Assembly (NCBI GenBank): GCA_038405435.1
Contig: JBBYHZ010000004.1
Strand: one strand, 5' to 3'
DNA: 64,000 bases
DNA from: Dryocola clanedunensis_A
GTDB taxonomy: Bacteria; Pseudomonadota; Gammaproteobacteria; Enterobacterales; Enterobacteriaceae
How positions within the stretch are numbered: position 1 is the first letter of the stretch; the number at the start of each line of letters is the position of its first letter. Under the pieces are notes generated by a model that was given only the letters and a program-made list of their open reading frames with translations, did no database searches and had not been told where the DNA came from. Shown here in pieces: positions 8,122 through 16,294 of this stretch. The position numbers and the translations under genes are program-made.

Positions 8122-9399
8122 ATGAAACGTACAACAATAAGCCTTTCATTCATGATGTTTATCGAATGGTTCATCTGGGGCGCCTGGTTTGTGCCCCTGT
8201 GGCTGTTCCTGAGTAAAAGCGGCTTTAGCGCCTCGGAGATAGGCTGGTCCTATGCCTGCACGGCTATCGCCGCCATTCTGTCGCCGATTCTGGTTGGTTC
8301 GCTGACGGACAGATTCTTCGCCGCGCAAAAGGTGCTGGCCCTGCTGATGTTCGTCGGTGCCGTGCTGATGTTCTTCGCCGCGCAGCAAACCGAGTTCAGC
8401 ACCTTCTTCCCCCTGCTGCTGGCCTACTCGCTGACCTATATGCCTACCATCGCGCTCACTAACAGCATCGCGTTTTCCAACGTTGACGACGTGGAGCGCG
8501 AATTCCCCCGCATCCGCGTGATGGGCACCATCGGCTGGATTGCCTCCGGCGTCGCCTGCGGATTCCTGCCGCAGATGCTCGGCTATAGCGATATTTCGCC
8601 AACTAACGTTCCCCTGCTCATTACCGCAGCCAGCTCCCTGCTGCTGGGCTTCTTCGCCCTGACGCTGCCGAACACGCCGCCGAAAAGCACCGGCAAACTG
8701 AGCCTGAAGGTGATGCTGGGCCTGGACGCTATCGTGCTGCTCAAGGACAGGAACTTCCTGGTCTTCTTCATCTGCTCGTTTCTGTTCGCCATGCCGCTGG
8801 CCTTCTATTACATCTTCGCCAACGGCTACCTGACCGAAGTCGGCATGCATAACGCCACCGGCTGGATGACGCTGGGCCAGTTCTCTGAAATCTTCTTCAT
8901 GCTGGCGCTGCCCTTCTTCACCAAACGCTTTGGTATTAAAAAGGTTCTGCTGCTTGGGCTGGTGACCGCCGCCATCCGCTATGGCTTCTTCGTTTACGGC
9001 GGGGCCGACCATATCTTCACCTATGGCCTGCTGTTCCTGGGCATTTTGCTGCACGGCGTGAGCTACGACTTCTACTACGTCACCGCCTATATCTACGTGG
9101 ATAAGAAAGCGCCGGTATACATGCGTACCACCGCGCAGGGGCTGATTACCCTTTGCTGTCAGGGCTTCGGCAGCCTGCTGGGCTACAGCCTCGGCGGCAA
9201 AATGATGGAGAAACTGTTCGCCTACCCGACGCCGGTTAACGGCCAGAGCTTTAACTGGGCGGGAATGTGGGGCTTTGGCGCCGTGATGATCGCGCTTATC
9301 GCCGTGCTGTTTATCGTCTTCTTCCGGGAGTCGGACAAAGAGATTGCCACCATTGCCGTTGCCGGCAGTGAATCTGAAAAAGCTTTAAAGGAAGCATAA
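8122..9399 (+). CDS. yegT: Nucleoside:H+ symporter family transporter YegT
   Basis: Inner-membrane major-facilitator protein of the nucleoside:H+ symporter group (NupG/XapB relatives), 425 aa with about 12 hydrophobic segments. It matches E. coli YegT closely, for example LSFMMFIEWFIWGAWFVPLW at the N-terminus. ATG 8122 is preceded by GAAGGACG. The stop codon overlaps the next start (TAATG at 9397-9401), so yegT, yegU and yegV form one translationally coupled unit: importer, ADP-ribosylglycohydrolase-like enzyme and sugar kinase. That set points to uptake and breakdown of a ribosylated compound; this is inference. Confidence 0.95.
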   Translation: MKRTTISLSFMMFIEWFIWGAWFVPLWLFLSKSGFSASEIGWSYACTAIAAILSPILVGSLTDRFFAAQKVLALLMFVGAVLMFFAAQQTEFSTFFPLLLAYSLTYMPTIALTNSIAFSNVDDVEREFPRIRVMGTIGWIASGVACGFLPQMLGYSDISPTNVPLLITAASSLLLGFFALTLPNTPPKSTGKLSLKVMLGLDAIVLLKDRNFLVFFICSFLFAMPLAFYYIFANGYLTEVGMHNATGWMTLGQFSEIFFMLALPFFTKRFGIKKVLLLGLVTAAIRYGFFVYGGADHIFTYGLLFLGILLHGVSYDFYYVTAYIYVDKKAPVYMRTTAQGLITLCCQGFGSLLGYSLGGKMMEKLFAYPTPVNGQSFNWAGMWGFGAVMIALIAVLFIVFFRESDKEIATIAVAGSESEKALKEA

Positions 9400-10412
9400 T
9401 GATGGAAAATCGTATTCTTGGGGCCTTCTACGGCCAGGCGCTGGGCGACGCGATGGGTATGCCGTCAGAACTCTGGCCGCGATCCCGCGTTAAGGCACAC
9501 TTCGGCTGGATTGACCGTTTCCTGCCGGGGCCTGCGGAAAACAACGCCGCCTGCTACTTTGACCGCGCCCGCTTCACCGACGATACCTCCATGGCGCTGG
9601 CGCTGGCGGATGCCATCATTGAGCATGACGGAAAAATCAATCCCGATACCATCGGCCAGCATATTTTGCGCTGGGCTGAGGGCTTCGATGCGTTCAATAA
9701 AAATGTGCTCGGACCAACGTCGAAAATCGCGCTGCGGGCAATTAAAGAAGGTACGCCGGTCAGCGAGCTGGAAAACAACGGCGTGACCAACGGAGCCGCC
9801 ATGCGCGCCTCCCCGCTGGGCTGCCTGCTGCCAACGCATTCGCTGGATGCGTTTATCGATGAAGTGGCGGCCGCCTCCAGCCCGACGCATAAATCAGATC
9901 TCGCTATTGCGGGCGCGGTGGTAATCGCCTGGGCCGTCTCAAAAGCGATTGAAGGAGCGGACTGGAAAACGATTTGCGATGAGCTGCCTGCCGTTGCCCG
10001 TCATGCACAAGAGAGGAAAGTGACCACTTTTAACGCCTCCCTGGGCGCGCGTATCGAGCTGGCGCTGGACGTGGCCAGAACCGCGCGCGGCACGGAGTCC
10101 GGCATGGAGACGGTTTATCAGCTGATTGGCACGGGCACCAGCACCATTGAGTCCGTTGCGGCGGCGGTTGCCATGGTCGAACTCGCGCAGACCGACGCAA
10201 ACCGCTGCGCGATTTTATGCGCCAACCTGGGCGGCGACACGGATACGATTGGCGCAATGGCGACGGCGATCTGCGGCGCGCTGAACGGCGTGGAAAGTAT
10301 CGATCCGGCGCTGAAAGCCGAGCTGGATGACGTTAACCAGCTCGACTTCACCCGCTACAGCCGCATCTTTATGGGCTATCGCAAGCTTCGGGAGGCGAAA
10401 GATGCAGGCTAA
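9399..10412 (+). CDS. yegU: ADP-ribosylglycohydrolase-family protein YegU
   Basis: Cytoplasmic hydrolase of 337 aa in the ADP-ribosylglycohydrolase (DraG/ARH) family. The dinuclear Mg sites are visible as 'FTDDTSMA' in the N-terminal part and 'GGDTDTIGAM' near residue 277. The sequence follows E. coli YegU almost throughout (QALGDAMGMPSELWPRSR). Its position between a nucleoside-type transporter and a PfkB kinase suggests that it splits an N-glycosidic bond of an imported nucleoside-like substrate, not that it regulates a protein. The two genes overlap at both ends. Confidence 0.95.
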   Translation: MMENRILGAFYGQALGDAMGMPSELWPRSRVKAHFGWIDRFLPGPAENNAACYFDRARFTDDTSMALALADAIIEHDGKINPDTIGQHILRWAEGFDAFNKNVLGPTSKIALRAIKEGTPVSELENNGVTNGAAMRASPLGCLLPTHSLDAFIDEVAAASSPTHKSDLAIAGAVVIAWAVSKAIEGADWKTICDELPAVARHAQERKVTTFNASLGARIELALDVARTARGTESGMETVYQLIGTGTSTIESVAAAVAMVELAQTDANRCAILCANLGGDTDTIGAMATAICGALNGVESIDPALKAELDDVNQLDFTRYSRIFMGYRKLREAKDAG

Positions 10413-11382
10413 TGAACTGCGCGAGCGGCTGCCGGAGCTGGCCGCCAGACGCCCGGTTTGCGTACTGGGCTCGGCTGTAATCGACGTGATTGCCGATGCC
10501 TACTCCCTGCCGTGGCGCGGCTGCGATATAGAGCTCCAGCAGCAGAGCGTTAATATTGGCGGCTGCGCGCTAAACATCGCCCTTACGCTGTCGCGTTTAG
10601 GCGTTGAGGCGAAGAACGCCCTCCCCGTCGGCGTGGGCACCTGGGCCTCCATTATCCGCAGCAGCCTGCAGGCGCAGGGCATCCAAAGTGAGATTCATAC
10701 CGATGAAGGCGATAACGGCTGGTGCCTGGCGCTGGTCGAGCCGGACGGCGAACGGACGTTTATGTCGTTCAGGGGCGTCGAGCATCAGTGGAATCAGGGG
10801 TGGCTTGACCGGCTTGATCTTGCCCCCCGTACGCTGCTGTCGCTTTCGGGCTATCAGCTGGCGGGGCCGTGCGCGGAGCTGCTGGTCAGCTGGCTCGAAA
10901 CGCTTGAGGGCGTGACGCCTTATATCGACTTCGGGCCGCGCATCGCCGATATTCCCGCCCCGCTGCTGGAGAGGATCATGGCCTGCAAACCCATCATCTC
11001 CCTCAATCGTCAGGAGGCCGCCGTGGTCGCCGGGTGGCTGGATGTGCCGCCGCAGGATATGCAGGAAATATGCAGCGCCTGGCTGGTTCGCTTTGGCTCA
11101 CCGCTGATTGTGCGTCTCGATAAAGAAGGTGCCTGGTTCGCCTGCGCCGAGGGGATTGCGCTGGCAGCGCCGTTCCCGACAAAGGTGGTGGATACGATTG
11201 GTGCTGGTGACAGCCACGCGGGCGGCACGCTGGCAGGTCTTGCCGCGGGCTGGCGCCTGGGTGATGCGGTTTGTCTGGGGAATGCCGTGGCTTCGTGGGT
11301 TGTCGGCCACCGCGGCGGCGACTGCGCCCCAACCTACGCCGAGCTGAACGAAGCCCTACTCCTCGCAGACGAACACGTATAA
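10402..11382 (+). CDS. yegV: PfkB-family sugar/nucleoside kinase YegV
   Basis: Ribokinase-like kinase of 326 aa. The PfkB C-terminal signature 'DTIGAGDSHAGG' with the catalytic Asp is intact, and the N-terminal 'GGCALNIA' substrate-lid motif is present. ATG 10402 lies inside the end of yegU (11-bp overlap) with GGAGGCG ahead of it; the frame is open further upstream inside yegU, but alignment with E. coli YegV supports this start. The 3' end overlaps the convergent yegW gene by 27 bp (11356-11382), with no terminator between. Confidence 0.95.
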   Translation: MQANELRERLPELAARRPVCVLGSAVIDVIADAYSLPWRGCDIELQQQSVNIGGCALNIALTLSRLGVEAKNALPVGVGTWASIIRSSLQAQGIQSEIHTDEGDNGWCLALVEPDGERTFMSFRGVEHQWNQGWLDRLDLAPRTLLSLSGYQLAGPCAELLVSWLETLEGVTPYIDFGPRIADIPAPLLERIMACKPIISLNRQEAAVVAGWLDVPPQDMQEICSAWLVRFGSPLIVRLDKEGAWFACAEGIALAAPFPTKVVDTIGAGDSHAGGTLAGLAAGWRLGDAVCLGNAVASWVVGHRGGDCAPTYAELNEALLLADEHV

Positions 11383-12102
11383 ATCGCTGCGGCAGTAGCT
11401 GATGCTGTACTCGATGGGCCGGTTGTGCGGATCGAACGCCACCTGTTTGATCACCAGAACCGGCACCGGCGTTTCCAGTTTAATATGCGCCTGGAACTCG
11501 CTGTCCGGCATCCTGGCGCTGACCCGGCTGCGGGTGCGCTGGGGGATAATATTGCGGCTGCGGAAATAGTCGTAAAGCGAAACGCCGATGTCATCCGCAT
11601 CCGCAATCAGCTCCCCCGGCACGTAGGACTCCTCAATGGAAACCGCGTCCTCATCCACATAGCGAATGCGCTTCAGCAGAAACACATCGCTGTTTACGGG
11701 CAGCTTCAGCTGCTCGGCGACTTCCGCGTCGCACTGCACCACGCGCTTGTTCACCCACAGCGTATCAGGCTTTTTGCCGCGCAAAATGACCTGCTGCGAG
11801 AAGCCGCGCGCCTCTTTGAGAGAGTATTCAAAGGTATTATTAATCTGCGTGCCGTACCCCCGGGAGCGCGTCACAACCCCCTCATCCTCCAGCGCCTGCA
11901 TCGCCTTACGTACCGTAATGCGGGACACGCCCGTCAGCTGGCTGAGATCCCGCTCGCCGGGCAGGATATTTCCCTGTGGCAGGGCGCCGCTGCGCACCGC
12001 CGACTTCACCGTCTCGGCGAACCTGAGATACAGCGGCGTGTTGTCCGCAGCGGTTAATCGCTGGCGGAGCTGTTCCACTAGCTGGGTATGAGCCTGTTCC
12101 AT
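11356..12102 (-). CDS. yegW: GntR/HutC-family regulator YegW
   Basis: DNA-binding repressor-type protein of 248 aa: GntR winged helix in roughly residues 18-85 ('GERDLSQLTGVSRITVRKAMQALEDEG') and a UTRA effector domain to the C-terminus ('RSRVSARMPD', 'YSISYCRSDLYVF'). It matches E. coli YegW in length and sequence; ATG 12102 gives MEQAHTQL as in E. coli. It is the likely regulator of yegTUV, which run toward it. A near-palindrome AGCCCA-A-TGGGCT lies 38 bp upstream. Confidence 0.95.
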   Translation of the reverse strand: MEQAHTQLVEQLRQRLTAADNTPLYLRFAETVKSAVRSGALPQGNILPGERDLSQLTGVSRITVRKAMQALEDEGVVTRSRGYGTQINNTFEYSLKEARGFSQQVILRGKKPDTLWVNKRVVQCDAEVAEQLKLPVNSDVFLLKRIRYVDEDAVSIEESYVPGELIADADDIGVSLYDYFRSRNIIPQRTRSRVSARMPDSEFQAHIKLETPVPVLVIKQVAFDPHNRPIEYSISYCRSDLYVFVCEE

Positions 12103-12139
12103 AAACAAAAATGTCCGGGGGATGAAGTAACGCCATTAT

Positions 12140-12152
12140 AGCCCAATGGGCT
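12140..12152. promoter_or_regulatory. Candidate operator upstream of yegW
   Basis: AGCCCA and TGGGCT flank a single central base, 38-50 bp upstream of the yegW start. Position and symmetry would suit autoregulation by a dimeric GntR protein. The motif is not repeated near yegT, which weakens the idea. Confidence 0.3.
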
Positions 12153-12169
12153 TAGCGTGCTATTACCCC

Positions 12170-12979
12170 TTACCACCATTCATGAAAATGATGTACCGGG
12201 CCAATCCCCTGCCCGACCTCCAGGGAATCGGCCTGCTCCAGCGCTTTTGACAGCCATTTTTTCGCCGCGTCTATTGTCTGCGGCCAGTCGTCATAACGCG
12301 GACGAAGTGCGGCCAGCGCCGCAGAAAGCGTACAGCCCGTACCATGTGTGTGACGGGTTTGCACTCTTGGTGCGGTAAAACGGCGTGCTCCCTCTCGCGT
12401 AAACAGCCAGTCCGGGCTTTCGGCATCGTCAAGGTGGCCGCCCTTCATCAGCACCGCCCGGCAGCCCATCGCCAGCAAAGCATCGCCCTGCTCCTTCATC
12501 TCTTTTTCACTGATTGCCTGTGGCGCGTCCAGCAGCGCTGCCGCCTCCGGAAGATTCGGCGTAATTAAAGCTACCTGGGGCAGCAGGCGGCGGCGCAGGC
12601 TTTCCACCGCCGACGGGGCAAGCAGCGGATCGCCGCTTTTCGCCAGCATCACCGTATCCAGCACCACATTTTGCGCCTTATAGAATGCGAGCCGCCCGGC
12701 CACCGCCTCGACGATATCCGTTTCGGCCAGCATGCCAATTTTGATGGTATCAATGCGCACATCGCTCAGCACCGAATCCAGCTGTGCCGCCACGAAATCA
12801 GGCTCAATACGATAAACCGACTGCACGCCCCGGGTGTTTTGCGCCACCAGCGCAGTAATGACGCTTGTGCCATACGCGCCGAGCGCGGAGAAGGTTTTTA
12901 AATCCGCCTGGATACCTGCGCCACCGCTGGGATCCGTCCCGGCAATCGTCAGGGCGTTAACACGTTTTAAGCCCTTCAT
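12170..12979 (-). CDS. thiD: Hydroxymethylpyrimidine (phosphate) kinase
   Basis: Cytoplasmic ribokinase-fold enzyme that phosphorylates HMP and HMP-P to HMP-PP for thiamine synthesis. The product is 269 aa (E. coli 266) with the N-terminal 'TIAGTDPSGGAGIQADLKTF' motif and the C-terminal 'HGTGCTLSAALAA' anion hole. Its ATG overlaps the thiM stop (ATGA at 12976-12979), so it is co-translated with thiM and lies under the same TPP riboswitch. Confidence 0.97.
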   Translation of the reverse strand: MKGLKRVNALTIAGTDPSGGAGIQADLKTFSALGAYGTSVITALVAQNTRGVQSVYRIEPDFVAAQLDSVLSDVRIDTIKIGMLAETDIVEAVAGRLAFYKAQNVVLDTVMLAKSGDPLLAPSAVESLRRRLLPQVALITPNLPEAAALLDAPQAISEKEMKEQGDALLAMGCRAVLMKGGHLDDAESPDWLFTREGARRFTAPRVQTRHTHGTGCTLSAALAALRPRYDDWPQTIDAAKKWLSKALEQADSLEVGQGIGPVHHFHEWW

Positions 12980-13764
12980 GCCAGAGCCTCCGGTTGAAGA
13001 TGGTAAAGCGCGTCCAGGAAGGCCGGAATGAAGCTGCCGGGGCCGCTGCTGGCAGCAACCGCCTGGCCGCCCGCAAGTTTCATAATCTGGCAGGCGGAGG
13101 CGACGTTATCGAGCAGCGAGCCCGGCAAGGCGCTACAGGCAGCAACCACGGCGGAGAGCGCGCAGCCCGTGCCCACCACGCGCGTCATCAATTTGTCCCC
13201 GCCAGCGATTGCCCAGGTTTTTAGCCCGTCGGTCACATAGTCGCGCTCACCCGTAACGGCGACGATAGCTCCGGTTTGCAGGGCAAGCTGCCGGGCGGCA
13301 GGCAGTGCGCTAAGGGCATCATCGGTACTGTCCACGCCGCGCCCACCGGTATTCACACCGGCCAGAGCAAGGATTTCAGAGGCATTACCGCGAATGACAG
13401 CAGGATGCAGCGCAAGGATTTCGCGGGCAAACTGGCTACGGAAAGCAAGGCCGCCAACGGCAACGGGGTCAAGTACCCAGGGCGTAGAAGATTTATCAGC
13501 GGAGTGAATGGCAGCGAGCATCGCATGGCTGCGTTCAGCGGTCAGCGTCCCGATGTTAATTAATAAAGCGCTGGCCGCAGCGCTAAACTGCGCGGCCTCT
13601 TCGGCCTCGATCACCATTGCAGGTGAGGCGCCAATGGCGAGCAAAACGTTAGCGGTGAAGTTCTGCACCACATCGTTAGTCATGCAGTGGACCAGTGGGG
13701 ACGCAAGACGTAATTGGGTTAAAACAGATGCGGCACGATGGCCGGGTAGCAGGTCAGGTTGCAT
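12976..13764 (-). CDS. thiM: Hydroxyethylthiazole kinase
   Basis: Salvage kinase that phosphorylates hydroxyethylthiazole for thiamine synthesis. It has 262 aa, exactly the E. coli length, with conserved 'SPLVHCMTNDVV', 'LDPVAVG' and 'VVGTGCALSAVVAA' motifs. ATG 13764 has AGGAG seven bases upstream. That ribosome-binding site falls partly within the expression-platform hairpin of the TPP riboswitch, indicating translational control by thiamine pyrophosphate. Confidence 0.97.
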   Translation of the reverse strand: MQPDLLPGHRAASVLTQLRLASPLVHCMTNDVVQNFTANVLLAIGASPAMVIEAEEAAQFSAAASALLINIGTLTAERSHAMLAAIHSADKSSTPWVLDPVAVGGLAFRSQFAREILALHPAVIRGNASEILALAGVNTGGRGVDSTDDALSALPAARQLALQTGAIVAVTGERDYVTDGLKTWAIAGGDKLMTRVVGTGCALSAVVAACSALPGSLLDNVASACQIMKLAGGQAVAASSGPGSFIPAFLDALYHLQPEALA

Positions 13765-13772
13765 TGCAGGCT

Positions 13773-13805
13773 CCTGTCCGGCGTGAAGAAGGGATACCGG
13801 ACAGG
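13773..13805 (-). promoter_or_regulatory. Riboswitch expression platform masking the thiM RBS
   Basis: On the minus strand CCTGTCCGG (13797-13805) pairs perfectly with CCGGACAGG (13773-13781) around a 15-nt loop. The second arm includes the first bases of the AGGAG ribosome-binding site (13771-13775). The aptamer ends six bases upstream, so TPP binding plausibly favours this hairpin and blocks initiation. Confidence 0.75.
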
Positions 13806-13811
13806 TATCTG

Positions 13812-13889
13812 ACTTCCCTACGCTGGCATTATCCAGATCAGGTGGTACGGGTATTTCTCAGCCTTCAACGAAGAAGGGCACCCCGAGTC
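13812..13889 (-). ncRNA. TPP riboswitch (THI element)
   Basis: On the minus strand the RNA begins GACTCGGGGTGCCC, then CTGAGAAATACCCG, then ACCTGATCTGGATAATGCC and AGCGTAGGGAAGT. These are the conserved pyrimidine- and pyrophosphate-sensing segments of the TPP aptamer in the correct order. It precedes thiMD, as in E. coli. Confidence 0.97.
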
Positions 13890-14030
13890 TCAAGACTGGC
13901 AGAATAAGCAGATGGCGATAGCAAAGCAAGCTTCGCTGAAATATCTGACAATTTGCTTTATTCGTGGTTTTTGCAACATATGGGGGCTTAAAATAGCAAT
14001 CAGCACAATGGACAATCCGTAGAGGGACTT

Positions 14031-14642
14031 ATGGCAAAAGGTTATATTTTACATATGAACGATCCCACCACCTGCGGTGGGCGGGTGCTTGAAGGGGCAC
14101 CAAACAGAAGAACCAACGGCATCTCAGTCGCCCGCATGGGCGACACTGTGACATGTGGTAAAGATGGCAAGGCTTACCGCATCGTAGGTGGCATTTCGTG
14201 GATAACCACCGACGGTCGGCCTGTTGCAGGCAGCCTCGACAGCATCAGTAGTTGTCCCTGTAATGCACGATTTATTCCCCAGATAACCGTACAATCCTAT
14301 GAATCCAGAAGTCGTTCGGAGTCATTAGCTTCCCCCCATTTAGCATTTGCTGAATTTGCTGGCTCAGCATCTTTAACAACATTTGAGCAAACAGAACCAG
14401 AACAGCATGCTCAGACAGCAAAGAAGAAAAACAGCTTTGCTGACACCTGCAAGCCAGAGGATAACGAACTATTAAACGGCGTTTACATCTGGACTGAAAC
14501 CAAAAACGCAGGTCACGCTTTCGTTTCGGTGCACGAGAATAACAATGTCTATCTCTATACGTATGATTCATTATCTCCGTATTCCGGCGGCACTGTAGGT
14601 GGCGTATTAGGGGGATCTTATGGCGATGACGAACAGAACTAA
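14031..14642 (+). CDS. PAAR-domain protein with C-terminal extension
   Basis: A 203-aa protein whose N-terminal ~90 residues form a PAAR domain ('GYILHMNDPTTCGGRVLEGA', 'VARMGDTVTCG', 'GRPVAGSLDSISSCPC'), the spike tip of type VI secretion needles. The rest has a low-complexity linker and then 'VYIWTETKNAGHAFVSVHENNNVYLYT'. In larger PAAR effectors a similar segment leads into a longer toxin-like domain as I recall, so this copy may be a shortened relic. No other T6SS gene is in the window. AGAGGGA precedes the ATG. The gene overlaps the next one by 23 bp. Confidence 0.8.
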   Translation: MAKGYILHMNDPTTCGGRVLEGAPNRRTNGISVARMGDTVTCGKDGKAYRIVGGISWITTDGRPVAGSLDSISSCPCNARFIPQITVQSYESRSRSESLASPHLAFAEFAGSASLTTFEQTEPEQHAQTAKKKNSFADTCKPEDNELLNGVYIWTETKNAGHAFVSVHENNNVYLYTYDSLSPYSGGTVGGVLGGSYGDDEQN

Positions 14643-14895
14643 AACCGTTTTCCGATGGGGTGGAATTGTCATTGTATCGCTATGCTACTTTATCGCACTG
14701 GTGCTATCTACCTTCTCTTTTTCCGCATTCAGCGAGAGTGAAAGTATGCGGTTTTCTGGCCCAATCCCATTAAAAGAGTACCAGGCTTCTATAGACTCGA
14801 TCATGCAAGCCACCGATGGCGTTTTTATTGTCGCCCTTTTTGGCTTTGCGATCTGCGTGCCTCTCATCCTACTGATCTTTAAAAAGGTGAGATGA
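14620..14895 (+). CDS. Small two-helix membrane protein, possible immunity partner
   Basis: A 91-aa protein with hydrophobic segments near residues 14-33 and 66-86 and a polar loop of about 30 residues between them. It is not recognised as a known family. It overlaps the end of the PAAR gene and has AGGGGG seven bases before ATG 14620, so it is co-expressed. Position behind a PAAR effector-like gene suggests an immunity function; this is inference from context only. Confidence 0.65.
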   Translation: MAMTNRTKTVFRWGGIVIVSLCYFIALVLSTFSFSAFSESESMRFSGPIPLKEYQASIDSIMQATDGVFIVALFGFAICVPLILLIFKKVR

Positions 14896-14900
14896 CCGCC

Positions 14901-14924
14901 AAAGGCTGGAACCCTCCAGCCTTT
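14901..14924 (+). terminator. Terminator-like hairpin after PAAR pair
   Basis: AAAGGCTGG (14901-14909) pairs perfectly with CCAGCCTTT (14916-14924), followed by a pyrimidine-rich stretch. It lies six bases past the small membrane-protein gene. Confidence 0.65.
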
Positions 14925-15292
14925 CCCTCTTCCCTGATTCTACTTATCACCTCCGTTAAAAATGGGGGGATTACCATTTGACGGACGGCTTCTTCCTTTA
15001 ATTTAGGTGTAAATCGTGGTGTGCCCATACGCTCCTCCTATGCTCAAACTATAGGGCAGGATCGTCTACCGGGGCGGGGTCAGTCTAACTGAGCCATGTT
15101 CCCTTTAGCTGGATAACGTACGCAAAACAATCCAAAAAGAGATGTTGGCAAATCACAGTGATAACAAGCTTGTCGGCCTTTCGTATTAAACTCCTAAATC
15201 TTCCCCAAAATTTAAGTTAAAACAACCTGAAGATCGCGCTCTCTGAAAGTTTGTCTATTATTCAAGTATTTCCCCTGGACTACTGGAATAGT
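14925..15292. other. Intergenic region with IS end
   Basis: About 370 bases without an intact gene. The left half carries an IS3-family end described separately. The remainder (15083-15292) holds only the upstream region of the outer-membrane protein gene; I see no promoter that I would commit to. Confidence 0.6.
14945..15082 (-). mobile_element. IS3-family insertion sequence remnant (left end and orfA start)
   Basis: Read on the minus strand from 15082, the DNA starts with TGACCCCGCCCCGG, an IS3-family type terminus, and 54 bases later opens a reading frame at ATG 15028 preceded by GGAGG. It begins MGTPRFTPKLKEEAVRQMV, the start of IS3-group OrfA transposases. Similarity fades after about 20 codons and the helix-turn-helix and orfB are missing, so only the end of the element survives. 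The inner boundary (about 14945-14970) is approximate. Confidence 0.75.
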
Positions 15293-16075
15293 ATGAAAAA
15301 AGCAATTTGCTTTAGCGCCCTGGCGCTCTTCGCGGGCAACGCCTGGTCAGCCGGAGGCAGCCCGGATGCTGCGCAGGCCAATAACCCGCTGGCTAACATG
15401 ACCGCATTTAACATGCAGAACTACTACATCGGTGACGTCAGCGGTACTGACAAAGATGCCAACCAGTTCTGGTTTCGTTATGCCTCCCCTTTCTCAATAG
15501 GAGACAGCGACTGGCTGTTACGCGCCTCTTTGCCCGTCAATACCTATCCTTCTCCCCCGACCGGCGGGCATACCACAGGGGTTGGCGATCTTAACCTGTT
15601 TGCCTCCTGGCTTATTGATACCGGCAATCCCGCCGTGAGCTTCGGCTTTGGCCCGCAGATTACGGCCCCTACGGCTTCTGAGGACGCCGTTGGTACAGGT
15701 AAATGGTCCGCAGGCCTGGTTAACGTTCTTTTTAACGCCAGCAATCCAAAATTTCAGTACGGCTATCTCGCCTCCTGGCAGCATAGCTTTGCCGGGGAGG
15801 ACGATCGCAGCAACGTTAATCTGGCCACCTTCCAGCCGTTTCTTTTTTATCAGTTAGGCGGCGGCACTTACTTACGCTCTGCCCCAATCTGGGCTTATAA
15901 CCTGCATAATGATAATTACAGCGTTCCGCTGGGGCTCGGTATTGGTCAGGTCATCAAGAGCCAGAAAACGGTGTATAACTTCTTCATCGAGCCGCAGGGT
16001 TCTATCGCAGACAGGGGTGATGGACAGCCGCGCTGGCAGATTTTCGCCGGGCTTAATCTCCAGTTCTTAAATTAA
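15293..16075 (+). CDS. Outer-membrane beta-barrel protein ('neuromedin U' / transporter family)
   Basis: A 260-aa exported protein with a signal peptide ending near residue 20 (NAWSA/GGS). The mature part alternates polar and aromatic residues in the way of a small outer-membrane barrel and ends in an aromatic-rich 'LNLQFLN' strand. It resembles proteins annotated as neuromedin U or phenol-pathway MetA-like transporters; the function is not established. ATG 15293 is chosen because it gives a clean signal peptide; the frame is open 42 bases further upstream. Confidence 0.75.
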   Translation: MKKAICFSALALFAGNAWSAGGSPDAAQANNPLANMTAFNMQNYYIGDVSGTDKDANQFWFRYASPFSIGDSDWLLRASLPVNTYPSPPTGGHTTGVGDLNLFASWLIDTGNPAVSFGFGPQITAPTASEDAVGTGKWSAGLVNVLFNASNPKFQYGYLASWQHSFAGEDDRSNVNLATFQPFLFYQLGGGTYLRSAPIWAYNLHNDNYSVPLGLGIGQVIKSQKTVYNFFIEPQGSIADRGDGQPRWQIFAGLNLQFLN

Positions 16076-16095
16076 GCGTCAGGTTTAACAGATAT

Positions 16096-16128
16096 AAGGG
16101 GGAGATCCTGCTGTCTGGATCTCCCCTT
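16096..16128 (+). terminator. Hairpin after outer-membrane protein gene
   Basis: AAGGGGGAGATCC (16096-16108) pairs with GGATCTCCCCTT (16117-16128), with one bulged G, 20 bases beyond the stop codon. No strong U-run follows. Confidence 0.6.
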
Positions 16129-16294
16129 AACCACCCCACTGCTCCTGGCGTCCGTCCGGGCGCGCTGAAAACTGCGCAAATCGCCTGCGACCGCAGCATT
16201 GTCAGACAAACAGAACTATTCATCTCGTAAATAAAAGGTATTCTTAAGCGGTTGCCAATGGCCGTTTCATTTACGATTTTTTCCGGGTACTTTC

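Noticed and set aside
8146..9054. 302-codon frame antisense to yegT
   Set aside because: Rich in Gln, Glu and His as expected from reversing hydrophobic codons; not a gene.
11829..11840. AAAGGTATTATT inside yegW, identical to 8061-8072 upstream of yegT
   Set aside because: It encodes conserved residues of YegW (Asn-Asn-Thr-Phe) and is probably coincidental.
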